DNA of 64,000 bases from Fretibacterium sp. OH1220_COT-178 (GTDB lineage Bacteria > Synergistota > Synergistia > Synergistales > Aminobacteriaceae). Where the stretch lies: NCBI RefSeq assembly GCF_003860125.1, contig NZ_RQYL01000010.1, forward strand, positions 1 to 64,000. The letters are read 5' to 3'. Positions within the stretch are counted from its first letter, which is position 1. Each line of letters opens with the position of its first letter. A model generated the notes under the pieces. The model made no database searches. It saw only the letters and a program-made list of their open reading frames with translations, and was not told where the DNA came from. Of the stretch, positions 7,686-17,480 are shown piece by piece. The position numbers and the translations under genes were made by a program.

Positions 7686-9143
7686 CTAAAGCAGCGTTTT
7701 CCGATAGAGGGCTTTGTAGAGCAGGGCGGACTTGCTCCAGGTAAAATCCTCCTGCATCGCACGAACGCGGATTCTGTCCCAGTCCTCGGCGTCTCGGAAG
7801 CGGGCCGTCGCCCTTTGCAGGGCCCAGAGCATGCCGACGGTGTCGCAGGTCTGGAAGGTGAATCCGTTTCCCCCCTCGGGCGAGTCGACATCCGTCACCG
7901 TATCCTTGAGGCCTCCGACCTCGCGGACGACCGGTATGGTGCCGTACCTCATGGCGATCATCTGCGACAGCCCGCAGGGCTCGAATACCGATGGCATCAG
8001 GAAAATATCTCCTCCTGCGTAGAGGAGGTGGGAAAGGGGCTCGTCGTAGCCCTGGAAGAATCGGAAGATATCGGGATGACGCTCGTTTGCCTGCCGGAGC
8101 GCGTTCTCGATCCAGCCGTGCCCGCTGCCCAAAAAGACGAATTTCGCTCCAAGCGTGGGAAGGGTCTCGAGTGCGGACAGGATAAGCGTGAAGCCCTTCT
8201 GCTCCACGAGCCGGGATACGCAGACCACCACGGGCTCCTGCGATTGCGGGGCGAAGCCGGCCCTATTCAGCAGTTCCTCGCGTGCCCGGGCCTTGCCCTT
8301 GAGGTTTTTGGCCGAGAACCTCTCGGGGAGGTGCCGGTCCGTGTCCGGATTCCAGTAGTCCGTGTCGATTCCGTTGAGAATGCCGGACAGCTTGTGGCGC
8401 TGTTTGTAGATGACCCCGGAGAGCTCTTGTGTGGATTCGTAGGTCTGAATCTCCTGGGCGTAGCGCGGCGACACGGTCGTCACCGCGTTGGCGGCGACAA
8501 TGGCCCCCTTCAGCAGGTTGACCTGACCGTAGAACTCCATGGCCTCCATGTTGAAGCTCCAGGGTTCGAGCCCGGAGGCCTCCATGAAGGGTTCCCGCTC
8601 GAGAATCCCCTGGTGGGCGACGTTGTGAAGTGTGATGATGCTTCTGCCCCCGACGTGCCGATAATGACGGTGCCAGGCCAGAGCGCAGGGCAGAAAGGCG
8701 CTGGTCCAGTCGTGGCAGTGGTAGAGATCGGGCTTCCACTTGAGGATCCGATGGAGCTCCAGGGCCTGCATGCAGAATATGGCGAAGGGGGACGCGGTCC
8801 GGGAGTCGAGATGCCAGGGGTACATGTCCCCCATGTAATCCTCCGACCTCAAAAAATAGACGGGAACGTCCTCCACCTCGGTCTTGACGACCTCGGCGTC
8901 CCGGATCCTCCAATCGTGGGCGGCACAAACCCGCTCCGGCAAAACGGTCGTCTTGAGGCCGGAGGCGAAGACTCGGTCCAACACCCCCGGCCACGCGGGA
9001 GTTACGACGCGAACGTCCACCCCCGCCCGCCGCAGAGCCTTGGGCAGGGAGCCGGCGACGTCGCCCAGGCCGCCGACCTTGGAGAAGGGGGCGTACTCCG
9101 TCGAGACGAAGAGCACCCTGATCGTGGTGCCGGTCTCGCCCAT
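7686..9143 (-). CDS. glgA: Glycogen synthase (ADP-glucose, GT5)
   Basis: GlgA elongates alpha-1,4-glucan from ADP-glucose in the cytoplasm. The 485-residue protein has the GT5 N-terminal signature STEYAPFSKVGGLGDV (about residues 14-29), where K-V-G-G-L binds ADP-glucose, and the C-terminal GT-B domain motifs VVCVSRLVEQKG and MPSVFEPCGLSQMIAM with the catalytic Glu. Length is normal (about 480). The ATG at 9143 lies 4 nt after the glgP stop, so the two are surely cotranscribed. Confidence 0.95.
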   Translation of the reverse strand: MGETGTTIRVLFVSTEYAPFSKVGGLGDVAGSLPKALRRAGVDVRVVTPAWPGVLDRVFASGLKTTVLPERVCAAHDWRIRDAEVVKTEVEDVPVYFLRSEDYMGDMYPWHLDSRTASPFAIFCMQALELHRILKWKPDLYHCHDWTSAFLPCALAWHRHYRHVGGRSIITLHNVAHQGILEREPFMEASGLEPWSFNMEAMEFYGQVNLLKGAIVAANAVTTVSPRYAQEIQTYESTQELSGVIYKQRHKLSGILNGIDTDYWNPDTDRHLPERFSAKNLKGKARAREELLNRAGFAPQSQEPVVVCVSRLVEQKGFTLILSALETLPTLGAKFVFLGSGHGWIENALRQANERHPDIFRFFQGYDEPLSHLLYAGGDIFLMPSVFEPCGLSQMIAMRYGTIPVVREVGGLKDTVTDVDSPEGGNGFTFQTCDTVGMLWALQRATARFRDAEDWDRIRVRAMQEDFTWSKSALLYKALYRKTLL

Positions 9144-9147
9144 GTCC

Positions 9148-10893
9148 TCACATCCCTCTGAAATCGATGGAGTAGGCTTTGGATGCGTACTCGCGCACCA
9201 CCCGATGCGTGTTGAAGAAACTGGCGTTCAGCGCGATGGTGTGCCGCATCATGTCCACCCACTTGTCGTGATTCTCGTAATAGGTGGGGATGATCTTCCG
9301 CTCCAGTTTGTTGTAGAGGTCGATGGCGTCGAGCGATTCATCGTAGTGCTCGAAAGGGGTCTCTCCGTTCGGTTCGGGGCCGATGGACCAGCCCGTTACG
9401 TCCTCGATCCAACCCTCGATCCACCATCCGTCAAGCACGGAAAAATTCATGATCCCGTTCATGGTGCATTTCATCCCACTCGTGCCGCTGGCCTCGCGCG
9501 GGCGTATGGGGGTATTGAGCCAGAGATCGACGCCCTGGGTGAGCAGGGAGGCAATCTCCATGTTGTAGTTGTCGATGAAGACGATGGGAATGGACTCCTC
9601 CAGGTCGCGCGCCACCTTGCGGATTTTCTGGAGCAGCGCCTTCCCTCCGTTGTCGCTGGGATGGGACTTCCCGGCGAAGATGAACTGCACTTTGTTCCCC
9701 CCGGCCACCTCCATGAACCGCTTGAGGTCGGAGAAGAGCAGGTCGGCCCTCTTGTAGGTGGCGGCACGGCGCGCAAAGCCCAACGTGAGCACCTCGGGGT
9801 CCAGCTGTTTGCCGGTCGTCTCCAGGACCCGTGCGAACAGACGCAGCTTGGAGGCCTGGTGTGCGGCCCAGAGGTCCTGCTTGGGGATCGTCAGGGCCTG
9901 GACCAGGCGGCCGGGGTCCTGCTCCCAGCCGGGAATATGACGGTTGTAGAGCTTCCGCATTCCGGAGCTGACCCAGGTCGTGGGGTGGATTCCGTTGGTG
10001 ACCCAGTCCACGGTCTCCATTCGGAACATGGCGTTGCTCACCTCGGCGTGCTTTTTTGCGACGCCGTTGACGTAGCGGCTGTACTTCAATCCCAGCTCGG
10101 TCATGGAGACCCCGGGGACATCGGGCATCATGCGCCTGAGCGTGCTCAGCGCCTCCGCGGGAAAGACCCTGTCGATCAGGCCGAACTCGAAATAATCGTG
10201 TCCCGCCGGGACCGGCGTGTGCGTCGTGAACACGACCTGCTCGCGAATCTTGTCGGGATCGTAATAGCCCTGTTCGCGCATGAGTTCGAGGGTGAGGAAT
10301 CCCGCGTGTCCCTCGTTGAGATGGAAGGTCTCGATGTTCATGTATCCCAGGTCCCGCAGCATACGCAGCCCGCCGACCCCCAGGATGAACTCCTGACACA
10401 GGCGGTAGCAGTTGTCCCCTCCGTAGAGATACCAGCAGAGCTTGCGGTCGTCGGGGTGGTTGGGTTCGAAGTCGGTGTCCAGAAAGTAGACGGGCAGAGG
10501 GTAGCCGGTCGCTCCGATGATCTCGTAGACCCAAACGCCCACCTGAATCTCTCTCCCCTGCAGGTTGATCAGGACGCGGTTTGGCAACAGGGTCAGTTCA
10601 TGGGAGGGGTTCCACTGTACGGGCTTCTCCTTCTGCCAGTCGTCGGCATTGAACTCCTGAACGAAGTAGCCCTTGCGATAGAGCAGCGTGACCCCCGCCA
10701 TGGGGACGCCGAGATCGGCCGCACTTTTCAGGATGTCTCCTGCAAGGACCCCCAGGCCCCCCGAATAGGTGGGGATGGACTCCTTCAGTCCCACCTCCAT
10801 GGAAAAATAGGCCAGCGGCCTGAAGGCCGGATCGTTCTCCATCAGGCTTCTGAGGGAATAGCCGAGGTCGCTGCGATGCAGTCGTTGTATCAT
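9148..10893 (-). CDS. glgP: Alpha-glucan phosphorylase, short GT35 form
   Basis: This enzyme releases glucose-1-phosphate from glycogen or maltodextrin using pyridoxal phosphate. The 581-residue sequence contains YFSMEVGL and YSGGLGVLAGD near residues 29-52, HLNEGHAGF in the middle, and the PLP-lysine region EASGTSGMKCTMNG towards the C-terminus. It is much shorter than the 800-residue E. coli enzyme, as in the Thermotoga/Thermus-type subfamily. The ATG at 10893 follows AAAGGAG. It is the first gene of glgP-glgA-glgC, with its own promoter at 10954-10983. Confidence 0.92.
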   Translation of the reverse strand: MIQRLHRSDLGYSLRSLMENDPAFRPLAYFSMEVGLKESIPTYSGGLGVLAGDILKSAADLGVPMAGVTLLYRKGYFVQEFNADDWQKEKPVQWNPSHELTLLPNRVLINLQGREIQVGVWVYEIIGATGYPLPVYFLDTDFEPNHPDDRKLCWYLYGGDNCYRLCQEFILGVGGLRMLRDLGYMNIETFHLNEGHAGFLTLELMREQGYYDPDKIREQVVFTTHTPVPAGHDYFEFGLIDRVFPAEALSTLRRMMPDVPGVSMTELGLKYSRYVNGVAKKHAEVSNAMFRMETVDWVTNGIHPTTWVSSGMRKLYNRHIPGWEQDPGRLVQALTIPKQDLWAAHQASKLRLFARVLETTGKQLDPEVLTLGFARRAATYKRADLLFSDLKRFMEVAGGNKVQFIFAGKSHPSDNGGKALLQKIRKVARDLEESIPIVFIDNYNMEIASLLTQGVDLWLNTPIRPREASGTSGMKCTMNGIMNFSVLDGWWIEGWIEDVTGWSIGPEPNGETPFEHYDESLDAIDLYNKLERKIIPTYYENHDKWVDMMRHTIALNASFFNTHRVVREYASKAYSIDFRGM

Positions 10894-10953
10894 CTTACGT
10901 GTTGCTCCTTTCCGGGTACGGGTGCGGCCCGTCGGCCATGCTCTTCGTACTGA

Positions 10954-10983
10954 ATTATCTCATAAATATGCTTTTCGGGACAA
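10954..10983 (-). promoter_or_regulatory. Promoter of glgP-glgA-glgC
   Basis: Read on the minus strand, TTGTCC (10983-10978) and GATAAT (10959-10954) are separated by 18 nt, about 60 nt before the glgP start. The gap is clearly AT-richer than the flanking genes. Confidence 0.6.
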
Positions 10984-11010
10984 CCTGCGTGGAATCTCCG
11001 CGGCTTGGGA

Positions 11011-12501
11011 TCATGCCCTGCCGTAGAGATCGGTCAGCGTGCGGATGCGGGCCGCGAGGCGCTCGTCGGCCTGAGCGGGCGTCAGGCGCCACGTCCAGTT
11101 GCCGGTGGGGGTCGAAGGGACGTTGATTCGCCCGGACGAGTTCAGCTCCAGGTGGTCCTGCATCGGCACCACGGCGGTCTCCGCGACGGAGGCCATGGCC
11201 ATGCGGACCATGTCCCGCGCGACGGTCTGCCGATTCGCCTCGTGCCCGAGGTAGAGGGACAAATTGGCGAGCTCCCGGGACGAGGCGTCCTCCTCGAACC
11301 AGCCCAAGGAGGTGTTGTTGTCGTGCGTCCCCGTGTACACGACGTTGACCGGCGTGTGGTTGTGGGGGGCGTAGGGGTTTCCGGCGGGGTCGCCGAAGGC
11401 GAAGTGCAGGACCAGCATGCCCGGAAGCCCCATGTCCCGACGCAAGGCCTCGATGTCGGGCGTGAGCACGCCCAGGTTCTCCGCCAGGAAGGGCAGCGTC
11501 GGAAAGTTCCTTTTCAGTTCGGCGAAAAAGCGTTCGTAGGGCACGCTTCGCCAGCAGCCGATCTCGGCGGTCTTCGCGTCCGCGGGCAGGGACCAGTAGC
11601 CGACAAGCCCTCTGAAGTGGTCGATGCGCACGCGGTCGAACAGGGTCAGGAGGTGCCTCAGGCGTTCCATCCACCATCGAAAGTCCGATTCGAGCATGGC
11701 ATCCCAGTTGTAGAGAGGGTTGCCCCAAAGTTGTCCCGTTGCGCTGAAGTAGTCCGGCGGCACCCCCGCCACGGAGGTGGGGGCGAGCGTCTCGTCCAGC
11801 TCGAAAAGATGGGGGTGCAGCCACACATCGGCGCAGTCCCGGGTGACGTAGACGGGGACGTCCCCGACCAGTTCGATGTTCAGGTCCGCAAGGCGGGAAC
11901 GGAGCTCGGCCATCTGGGAGGCGAAGAGGTATTGGACGAAGCGGTGGAATTCGATCTCGTCGCCCATTTCGACCCAGGCACGATGAAGTGCCTCGTGGTG
12001 CCGAAACTTCAGATCTTCGGGCCATTCGTACCAAGGCTGACCGCCCCGGCATCCCTTGAGGGCGGCGAAGAAGCTGTAGCCCTCCAGCCAGTGGCGATTG
12101 TCCGAAAAGAAACTTTCGTACTCCGACCGGGTCCCCGCGCGCTTGAAATTCGCCCACGCCTTGCGCAGCAGGGTATCCTTGAAATCGCGCACGCGGTCGT
12201 AGTCCACTCGGGCGGCCTCGAAAACGGGGGCCTCGCCCAGATCCTCCCTGCTGAGCAGGCCCGATGACGCCAGTGCATCCGGGCTGATGAGCAAGGGGTT
12301 CCCCGCAAAGGCGGAGGTGGGGCTGTAGGGTGAGTTCCCGCAGCCTCCGTCAATGGCGGTCAGGGGGAGAACCTGCCAGACCGCCTGCCCCGCGTCCCTG
12401 AGAAATTCGGCAAAAGCGAAGGCCTCGGGGCCCAGATCCCCTATCCCGTACCGCGAGGGCAGGGAGGTGACGGGGAGCAGTATGCCGCTCTTTCTTCTCA
12501 C
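11011..12501 (-). CDS. malQ: 4-Alpha-glucanotransferase (amylomaltase)
   Basis: MalQ (GH77) shuffles maltodextrin chains, producing glucose and longer glucans that phosphorylase can use. From the GTG at 12501, which has GGGAGG 9 nt upstream, the protein has 496 residues. It opens with SGILLPVTSLPSRYGIGDLG and contains RVRIDHFRGLVGYW (nucleophile Asp), AENLG (acid/base Glu) and YTGTHDNNT. An upstream in-frame start at 12567 adds 22 Arg-rich residues and lacks a ribosome site. The gene lies upstream of glgP, separated by 117 nt and a promoter, and belongs to the same glucan metabolism block. Confidence 0.94.
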   Translation of the reverse strand: MRRKSGILLPVTSLPSRYGIGDLGPEAFAFAEFLRDAGQAVWQVLPLTAIDGGCGNSPYSPTSAFAGNPLLISPDALASSGLLSREDLGEAPVFEAARVDYDRVRDFKDTLLRKAWANFKRAGTRSEYESFFSDNRHWLEGYSFFAALKGCRGGQPWYEWPEDLKFRHHEALHRAWVEMGDEIEFHRFVQYLFASQMAELRSRLADLNIELVGDVPVYVTRDCADVWLHPHLFELDETLAPTSVAGVPPDYFSATGQLWGNPLYNWDAMLESDFRWWMERLRHLLTLFDRVRIDHFRGLVGYWSLPADAKTAEIGCWRSVPYERFFAELKRNFPTLPFLAENLGVLTPDIEALRRDMGLPGMLVLHFAFGDPAGNPYAPHNHTPVNVVYTGTHDNNTSLGWFEEDASSRELANLSLYLGHEANRQTVARDMVRMAMASVAETAVVPMQDHLELNSSGRINVPSTPTGNWTWRLTPAQADERLAARIRTLTDLYGRA

Positions 12502-12549
12502 TCCGGAGAACCTCCCTTGGCCCCGTAGAGGGCGTTGGTTCGTTTGGGG

Positions 12550-12571
12550 CTCCGTGCGGCGCCGCACGGAG
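12550..12571. terminator. 11-bp perfect palindrome between amidohydrolase and malQ
   Basis: CTCCGTGCGGC is followed directly by its exact complement. This is a strong GC stem in the gap after the amidohydrolase gene. There is little T tail on the minus strand, so it may only attenuate or protect an mRNA end. Confidence 0.45.
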
Positions 12572-12603
12572 ATTTCGGCGTCCTCATGGGCGATGCCGGT
12601 CCG

Positions 12604-14220
12604 CTACGCGAGCGCTTCCGAGGCGTGGGTAACGCGGCCCCCGCACAGGGTCATGGCGATGCCGATATCGGCCAGGTCGCTCGCGGGCACCATGAAGGGA
12701 TCCTGTTCCAGGACCACGAGGTCCGCGTCGCGTCCCGGGAGGATCTCCCCGCGGCGCTTCTCGTTGTGTCCGTTCCAGGCCCCGTTCCACGTGTAGGTAC
12801 CGATGGCCTCGGCCACGGAAAGGCGCTCCTCCGGGACCCAGCCCGCCGCCTCAAAGCCCGGCGCGGCGCGGGTCACGGCCGCATGGATTCCCCGCATCGG
12901 GCGGAGGGACTCGATAGGCGCGTCGGAGCCGGAGGAGAGCACGATGCCCTTGCGCAGCATCGTGTGCCAACGGTAGCTCCGCTCGGCGCGCGCCCTGCCC
13001 AGCCGCTCCACGGCCATGGCGTGGTCGGACGGGACGAAACACGGCTGAACGGCCGCGCCCAGACGAAGCCGCTTCATCCGCTCGAGTTGCTGGTCGTCCG
13101 CGATCTGGGCGTGGACGATCAAGTGGCGTGCCGACAGAGGACGCTGTTCCGCAGCACGTTCGAAGGCGTCCAGACACATCTCGAGGGCCCCGTCTCCGAT
13201 GGCGTGAATCGCGATCTGCATCCCCGCGAGGTGGGCGGTGAGGACCAGGTCGTTCAGCTCGTCCCGATCGAACAACGCCAGGCCCCTTTCGCCGGCGGCA
13301 TCCGTGTAGTCGTCCTTGAGAAAAGCGGTGCGTCCGCCCAGGGATCCGTCGCAGAGCAGCTTCAGGGGGCCGATCTGGCACAGAGGTACCCCGTCTCCGG
13401 AACGCCAGCCCTCGGACAAAAAGTCCAGCAACAGCTGCTTGTCGGAGAGAAGAAGCTGGCGGCGGACCCGGAAGGGGAGGTCGCCGCTTCGGGCTGCCTC
13501 CATGAAGAACTCCTGAGATCGTCGGAAATCGAAGCCAAACATCGAGAGATCGTCGGAATGAATCTCGGTCAGACCGTAACTTGCGGCTTGTGGCCCGTAG
13601 AGGCGGAGCAGGCGGAACAGCTCCCCGTCATCCAATCCCGGGATGCAGCGGGCGATCAGGTCGAGAGCGTCCTCCTTGAGGATGCCGTTGGGCTCCCCGT
13701 CGTCGCCGATCTCGATCACCCCGGCCTCCACACGGGTGTTGCGCGTGATGCCCGCGGCCCTCAACGCGGCCGAATTGACGACGGCGATGTGGCCGCAGAT
13801 CCGCCTCAGATAGACGGGGGTGTCGGGGATGACGGAATCGAGGTCGTGCTTCGTGGGCATGATGTTGTCCATGAGGGTGTGGTTCCAGCCGTGCCCCTGA
13901 TACCAGCCGCCGACGGGGCTGGGGTGTTGCCGGGCGAAGGACCGAAGCGCCTCTCGAAGCTCGAGCGCGGAGCGGCAGCCTCCCAGCCGGATCGCCTCTC
14001 GGGACTGTGCCCACGCCAGGAAGTGTGCGTGAGAATCGCTGAACCCCGGAAAGACGGAGCGTCCCTGGAGATCGATGATTTTCGTGTCGCAATGAAGCCC
14101 GATAGTCGAAGTCGCTCCGACCGATGCGATGCGGCCGGCCTCTATCAGCAGCGCCTCCGCAGGTCCTGCGGGGCTGTGGATTCTTCCATTGATCAATGCC
14201 GTCTGTTCTGCCTGTGGCAT
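12604..14220 (-). CDS. YtcJ-type metal-dependent amidohydrolase
   Basis: This 538-residue protein belongs to the Amidohydrolase_3 (YtcJ-like) group. It has the beta-sandwich N-terminus (LINGRIHSP, IIDLQGRSVFPGF) and then the metal motif DSHAHF at about residues 61-66. The barrel includes a later HAIGDGA and a C-terminal GSDAPIESLRPM with the last metal Asp. These enzymes hydrolyse amide or ester bonds, and the substrates of most are unknown. It precedes malQ on the same strand by about 100 nt, but nothing suggests a role in glucan metabolism. The start ATG overlaps no neighbour, and a TATAAT box lies at 14283-14288. Confidence 0.85.
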   Translation of the reverse strand: MPQAEQTALINGRIHSPAGPAEALLIEAGRIASVGATSTIGLHCDTKIIDLQGRSVFPGFSDSHAHFLAWAQSREAIRLGGCRSALELREALRSFARQHPSPVGGWYQGHGWNHTLMDNIMPTKHDLDSVIPDTPVYLRRICGHIAVVNSAALRAAGITRNTRVEAGVIEIGDDGEPNGILKEDALDLIARCIPGLDDGELFRLLRLYGPQAASYGLTEIHSDDLSMFGFDFRRSQEFFMEAARSGDLPFRVRRQLLLSDKQLLLDFLSEGWRSGDGVPLCQIGPLKLLCDGSLGGRTAFLKDDYTDAAGERGLALFDRDELNDLVLTAHLAGMQIAIHAIGDGALEMCLDAFERAAEQRPLSARHLIVHAQIADDQQLERMKRLRLGAAVQPCFVPSDHAMAVERLGRARAERSYRWHTMLRKGIVLSSGSDAPIESLRPMRGIHAAVTRAAPGFEAAGWVPEERLSVAEAIGTYTWNGAWNGHNEKRRGEILPGRDADLVVLEQDPFMVPASDLADIGIAMTLCGGRVTHASEALA

Positions 14221-14606
14221 CCGCGCTCAGCCTCCTTGATCTCGTCCGTGTGGGGGACAGACCCCTTCATGAGCTCAAATCAATTATAGCGTAAACGGGC
14301 TTTGCGTCGGAGCACTCTTATCCGTTCGAGGGGCTCGGCCCGGATTCCATTGCCGGGGCGGATAATCCCGCCCCGCTTTCCGGGTACGGCCCCGGAGGAG
14401 AAGCGATGGCGGATTTGAGGGCGTTTTTCGTTTCTTTTTTCGGTTATTCGTGGTAATATTACAAACTATCCCCGCGCAATCGCGGGGATAGTTGTATGAG
14501 GAACAACGGCGCCGGAGTTCGTGCTTCGGAGGTCGGGGCATTTCGGTCCGGGGTCGTATGCGGACGGACAAATCTTCAGAGGTGGAATCACCAGGGGGCG
14601 GATTTG
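14221..14606. promoter_or_regulatory. Divergent promoter region, amidohydrolase / ileS
   Basis: This 386-nt stretch has no gene. On the minus strand a perfect TATAAT (14288-14283) serves the amidohydrolase. On the plus strand TGGTAATAT (14451-14459) is an extended -10 for ileS with a poor -35. No T-box signature (AGGGTGGNACCGCG or specifier stem) is visible in the 140-nt ileS leader. Confidence 0.55.
14464..14493 (+). other. 13-bp hairpin at the predicted 5' end of the ileS mRNA
   Basis: AACTATCCCCGCG (14464-14476) pairs perfectly with 14481-14493 across a CAAT loop. It begins about 5 nt after the -10 box, so it would form the very 5' end of the transcript. A 5'-terminal hairpin commonly protects mRNA from decay. 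It has no U tail and is not a terminator for ileS. Confidence 0.6.
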
Positions 14607-17411
14607 ATGTGCAAGGATTGCAAGGACTATAAGGATACGTTGAATCTTCCCGTCACGAACTTCCCCATGAGGGCCAACCTGGCGAAGCGGGAGCCCGATT
14701 TTTTGAAGTTCTGGCGGGAGAACGACACGTACCATAAGGCCGTGGAGGCCAGAAAGGGCTCGGGCGAGCGTTTTGTCCTGCACGACGGGCCGCCCTACGC
14801 CAACGGCAACATTCATATCGGCACCGCCTTCAACAAAATCCTGAAGGATTTCATTCCCAAGTTCAAGACGATGACGGGCCGCTATGCGCCCTACGTTCCG
14901 GGATGGGACACGCACGGCCTGCCCATCGAGCTGCGGGCGCTGAAGGACGCGGAGCTCTCCCAGGAGGGCCTGGACCCCGTGGAGCTCCGCAGGAAGTGCA
15001 CGGAGACGGCGTGGCACTACCTGGACGTCCAGCGCGAGGAGTTCAAGCGGCTGGGCGTCTTCGGGGAGTGGGAAAAGCCCTACGTCACCCTCGATCCCGG
15101 CTTCGAGGCTCTGGAGCTGAACGCCTTCGCCGACATGGTGGAGAGGGATCTGATCTATCGGGGGCGCAAGCCCGTCTACTGGTGCATCGACTGTCAGACG
15201 GCCCTGGCGACGGCCGAGATCGAGTACTGGGACGAATCCTCGCCCTCCGTCTATGTGGCCTACCCCATGCCCAAGGCGGCCGAGAAGTTTCCCCGGCTTG
15301 CGGGCCGGGACGTCAACGTCGTCATCTGGACGACGACGCCCTGGACGCTCGCCGCGAGCATGGCCGTGGCTCTGCATCCGCAGTACGAGTACGGTTTTTA
15401 CGACTGCGGGGACAAGGTTTACCTCCTCGCCGTCGGCCTGAAGGATGCGGTCTTCGCCGCGACGGGGCTGAAGGGCGGCGAACTGCTGTTCTCGGTCAAG
15501 GGGGCGGAGCTGGAGAACCTTCCGGCCGTCCATCCCTTCTACGACGATCGGAACGTCCCGCTCGTCCTGGCGGACTACGTCATGCTGGACTCCGGTACGG
15601 GCTGCGTCCACACGGCGCCGGGGCACGGCGTTGAGGACTACGAGACCGGCGTCCGCTGCGGCATCGACATCTACAATCCGGTGGACGATGCGGGGGTCTA
15701 CCTGAAGGACACCCCGCTCCTCGGCGGCCTGTCCATCGAGGAGGGGGGCAAAAGGGCTCTGGCCATGATCGAGGAGCGCGGCCGCCTTCTGGGCAGCGGA
15801 TCGATCATGCACAGCTATCCTCATTGCTGGCGCTGCAAGAAACCGGTGATCTTCCGCGCGACCGACCAGTGGTTCATCGCCGTCTCCAAATTCAGGGACA
15901 AGGCGCTCGAGGTGATCGACGGCGAGGTCCGGTGGATCCCCGACTGGGGCCGCGACCGCATCTACAACATGGTGCGCGACCGGTCGGACTGGTGCATCAG
16001 CCGCCAGAGGATCTGGGGGGTGCCCGTCCCCGCGCTCAAGTGCCGGGACTGCGGGGAGCACAGCCTGACTCCCGACCGCATCAGAACCTTTGCCGAGCGT
16101 GTGGGGGAGAGTCCCGAGGGCTCCTCCATCTGGTGGAGCCGGACGATGGACGAGCTCTTCGGCGACCGTGCCGTGTGCGATGCCTGCGGTTCCCGCAACG
16201 TGGAGCCGGACGGCAATATCCTGGACGTGTGGTTCGACTCCGGCGTGACGCACATGGCCGTGCTGAACGACCGTTTCGGGCTCAGCTGGCCGACGGAGAT
16301 GTACCTCGAGGGCAGCGACCAGCACCGCGGGTGGTTCCAGTCCTCGCTCCTGACTGCCGTTGCCGTGAAGGAACATGCGCCCTACCGGAACGTCCTGACC
16401 CACGGCTTCATCCTGGACGGCGAGGGACGCAAGATGTCCAAATCGCTGGGGAACGTCGTGCTGCCCCAGGAGGTCGTGGACAAGTACGGGGCGGACATCC
16501 TGCGTCTGTGGGTGGCCTCCACCGATTATCGCAACGATGTCCGCATCTCCGAGACCATCATGAAGTCCCTGTCGGAGACGTACCGGCGCATCCGCAACAC
16601 GGCCCGCTTTCTGCTGGGCAACCTGCACGGATTCGATCCCCGCAAGGACGCTCTGCCCTACGACAGGCTCCTCTCGATGGACCGCTGGATTCTGGACCGT
16701 CTGCACCGCGTGATCGGAAAGACGTTCGAGGCCTTCGAGGAGTACGAGTTCCACATTCCGACGAGCGCCATCCATTCGCTGTGCGTCAACGAACTGAGTG
16801 CGTTCTATCTGGACGTCAGCAAGGATCGGCTTTACGTGGAGGGGCAGAACTCCCTGACGCGCCGCAGCGCTCAGACGGCGATGTGGGAGGTCCTCTCGGC
16901 CCTCACGCGGATGCTGGCTCCGATCCTGAGCTTTACTGCCGAGGAGATCTGGCAGGAGATGCGCACCATCGATGCCTCGCTGCCCGAGAGCGTGTTCCTG
17001 GCGGATTTCCCGGTGGCGGATGCCTCCCGCGTCGACGATGCGCTGGCCGCCCTCTGGGAGGAGGCCCTGAAGCTTCGCGGGGCGGTGAGCCGGATGCTCG
17101 AGGGGCTGCGCGCCGCGAAGACCATCGGCACCTCCCTGGAGGCCACCGTTCAGGTCAAGCGCTCGGAGTCGGTGGAGCGGGTCGCCTCTGCGTTCAGCGG
17201 TCAGGAGCTGGCGGACCTCGTCATCGTCTCCCGGTTCGAGTGGGTGGATTCGCCGAACCTCGGCACCCCCTTCAAGGACGAGGAAACGGGGCTGGAGATG
17301 GCTGCGGCCTTCACCTCCGGAGTCAAGTGCCCGCGGTGTTGGAAATACTCGGAAAGTACGGTCGAGGATGGCCTCTGTCCTCGCTGCGCCGAGGTCCTTC
17401 GGGACGCGTAG
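14607..17411 (+). CDS. ileS: Isoleucyl-tRNA synthetase
   Basis: IleRS charges tRNA-Ile and edits misactivated valine. From ATG 14607 (GGGGG upstream) the protein has 934 residues. It shows the class I signature GNIHIGTA at 67-74, the CP1 editing domain with the WTTTPWTL and [12 protein letters not shown] motifs, KMSKS in [12 protein letters not shown] near residue 613, and a C-terminal zinc finger CPRCWKYSE...CPRCAEVL. The upstream in-frame extension to 14496 crosses the 5' hairpin and is not credible. The zinc-finger C-terminus marks the standard bacterial type. A terminator follows at 17438. Confidence 0.96.
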   Translation: MCKDCKDYKDTLNLPVTNFPMRANLAKREPDFLKFWRENDTYHKAVEARKGSGERFVLHDGPPYANGNIHIGTAFNKILKDFIPKFKTMTGRYAPYVPGWDTHGLPIELRALKDAELSQEGLDPVELRRKCTETAWHYLDVQREEFKRLGVFGEWEKPYVTLDPGFEALELNAFADMVERDLIYRGRKPVYWCIDCQTALATAEIEYWDESSPSVYVAYPMPKAAEKFPRLAGRDVNVVIWTTTPWTLAASMAVALHPQYEYGFYDCGDKVYLLAVGLKDAVFAATGLKGGELLFSVKGAELENLPAVHPFYDDRNVPLVLADYVMLDSGTGCVHTAPGHGVEDYETGVRCGIDIYNPVDDAGVYLKDTPLLGGLSIEEGGKRALAMIEERGRLLGSGSIMHSYPHCWRCKKPVIFRATDQWFIAVSKFRDKALEVIDGEVRWIPDWGRDRIYNMVRDRSDWCISRQRIWGVPVPALKCRDCGEHSLTPDRIRTFAERVGESPEGSSIWWSRTMDELFGDRAVCDACGSRNVEPDGNILDVWFDSGVTHMAVLNDRFGLSWPTEMYLEGSDQHRGWFQSSLLTAVAVKEHAPYRNVLTHGFILDGEGRKMSKSLGNVVLPQEVVDKYGADILRLWVASTDYRNDVRISETIMKSLSETYRRIRNTARFLLGNLHGFDPRKDALPYDRLLSMDRWILDRLHRVIGKTFEAFEEYEFHIPTSAIHSLCVNELSAFYLDVSKDRLYVEGQNSLTRRSAQTAMWEVLSALTRMLAPILSFTAEEIWQEMRTIDASLPESVFLADFPVADASRVDDALAALWEEALKLRGAVSRMLEGLRAAKTIGTSLEATVQVKRSESVERVASAFSGQELADLVIVSRFEWVDSPNLGTPFKDEETGLEMAAAFTSGVKCPRCWKYSESTVEDGLCPRCAEVLRDA

Positions 17412-17437
17412 ACGCGTCGTCTCCTTTTCGTCGATCG

Positions 17438-17467
17438 GGCTCCCCTTAAAAAAAGGGGGGCCTTTTT
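17438..17467 (+). terminator. Intrinsic terminator between ileS and the RluA-family gene
   Basis: GGCTCCCCTT (17438-17447) pairs with AAGGGGGGCC (17453-17462) across AAAAA and is followed by TTTTT. It ends only 13 nt before the next ATG, so the next gene is translated from read-through or from a promoter hidden in ileS. Confidence 0.8.
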
Positions 17468-17480
17468 GCAGGAGGCTGCG

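Noticed and set aside
14460-14606. T-box riboswitch before ileS
   Set aside because: The leader is short, and neither the conserved T-box sequence nor a specifier loop is visible; only a 13-bp hairpin is present.
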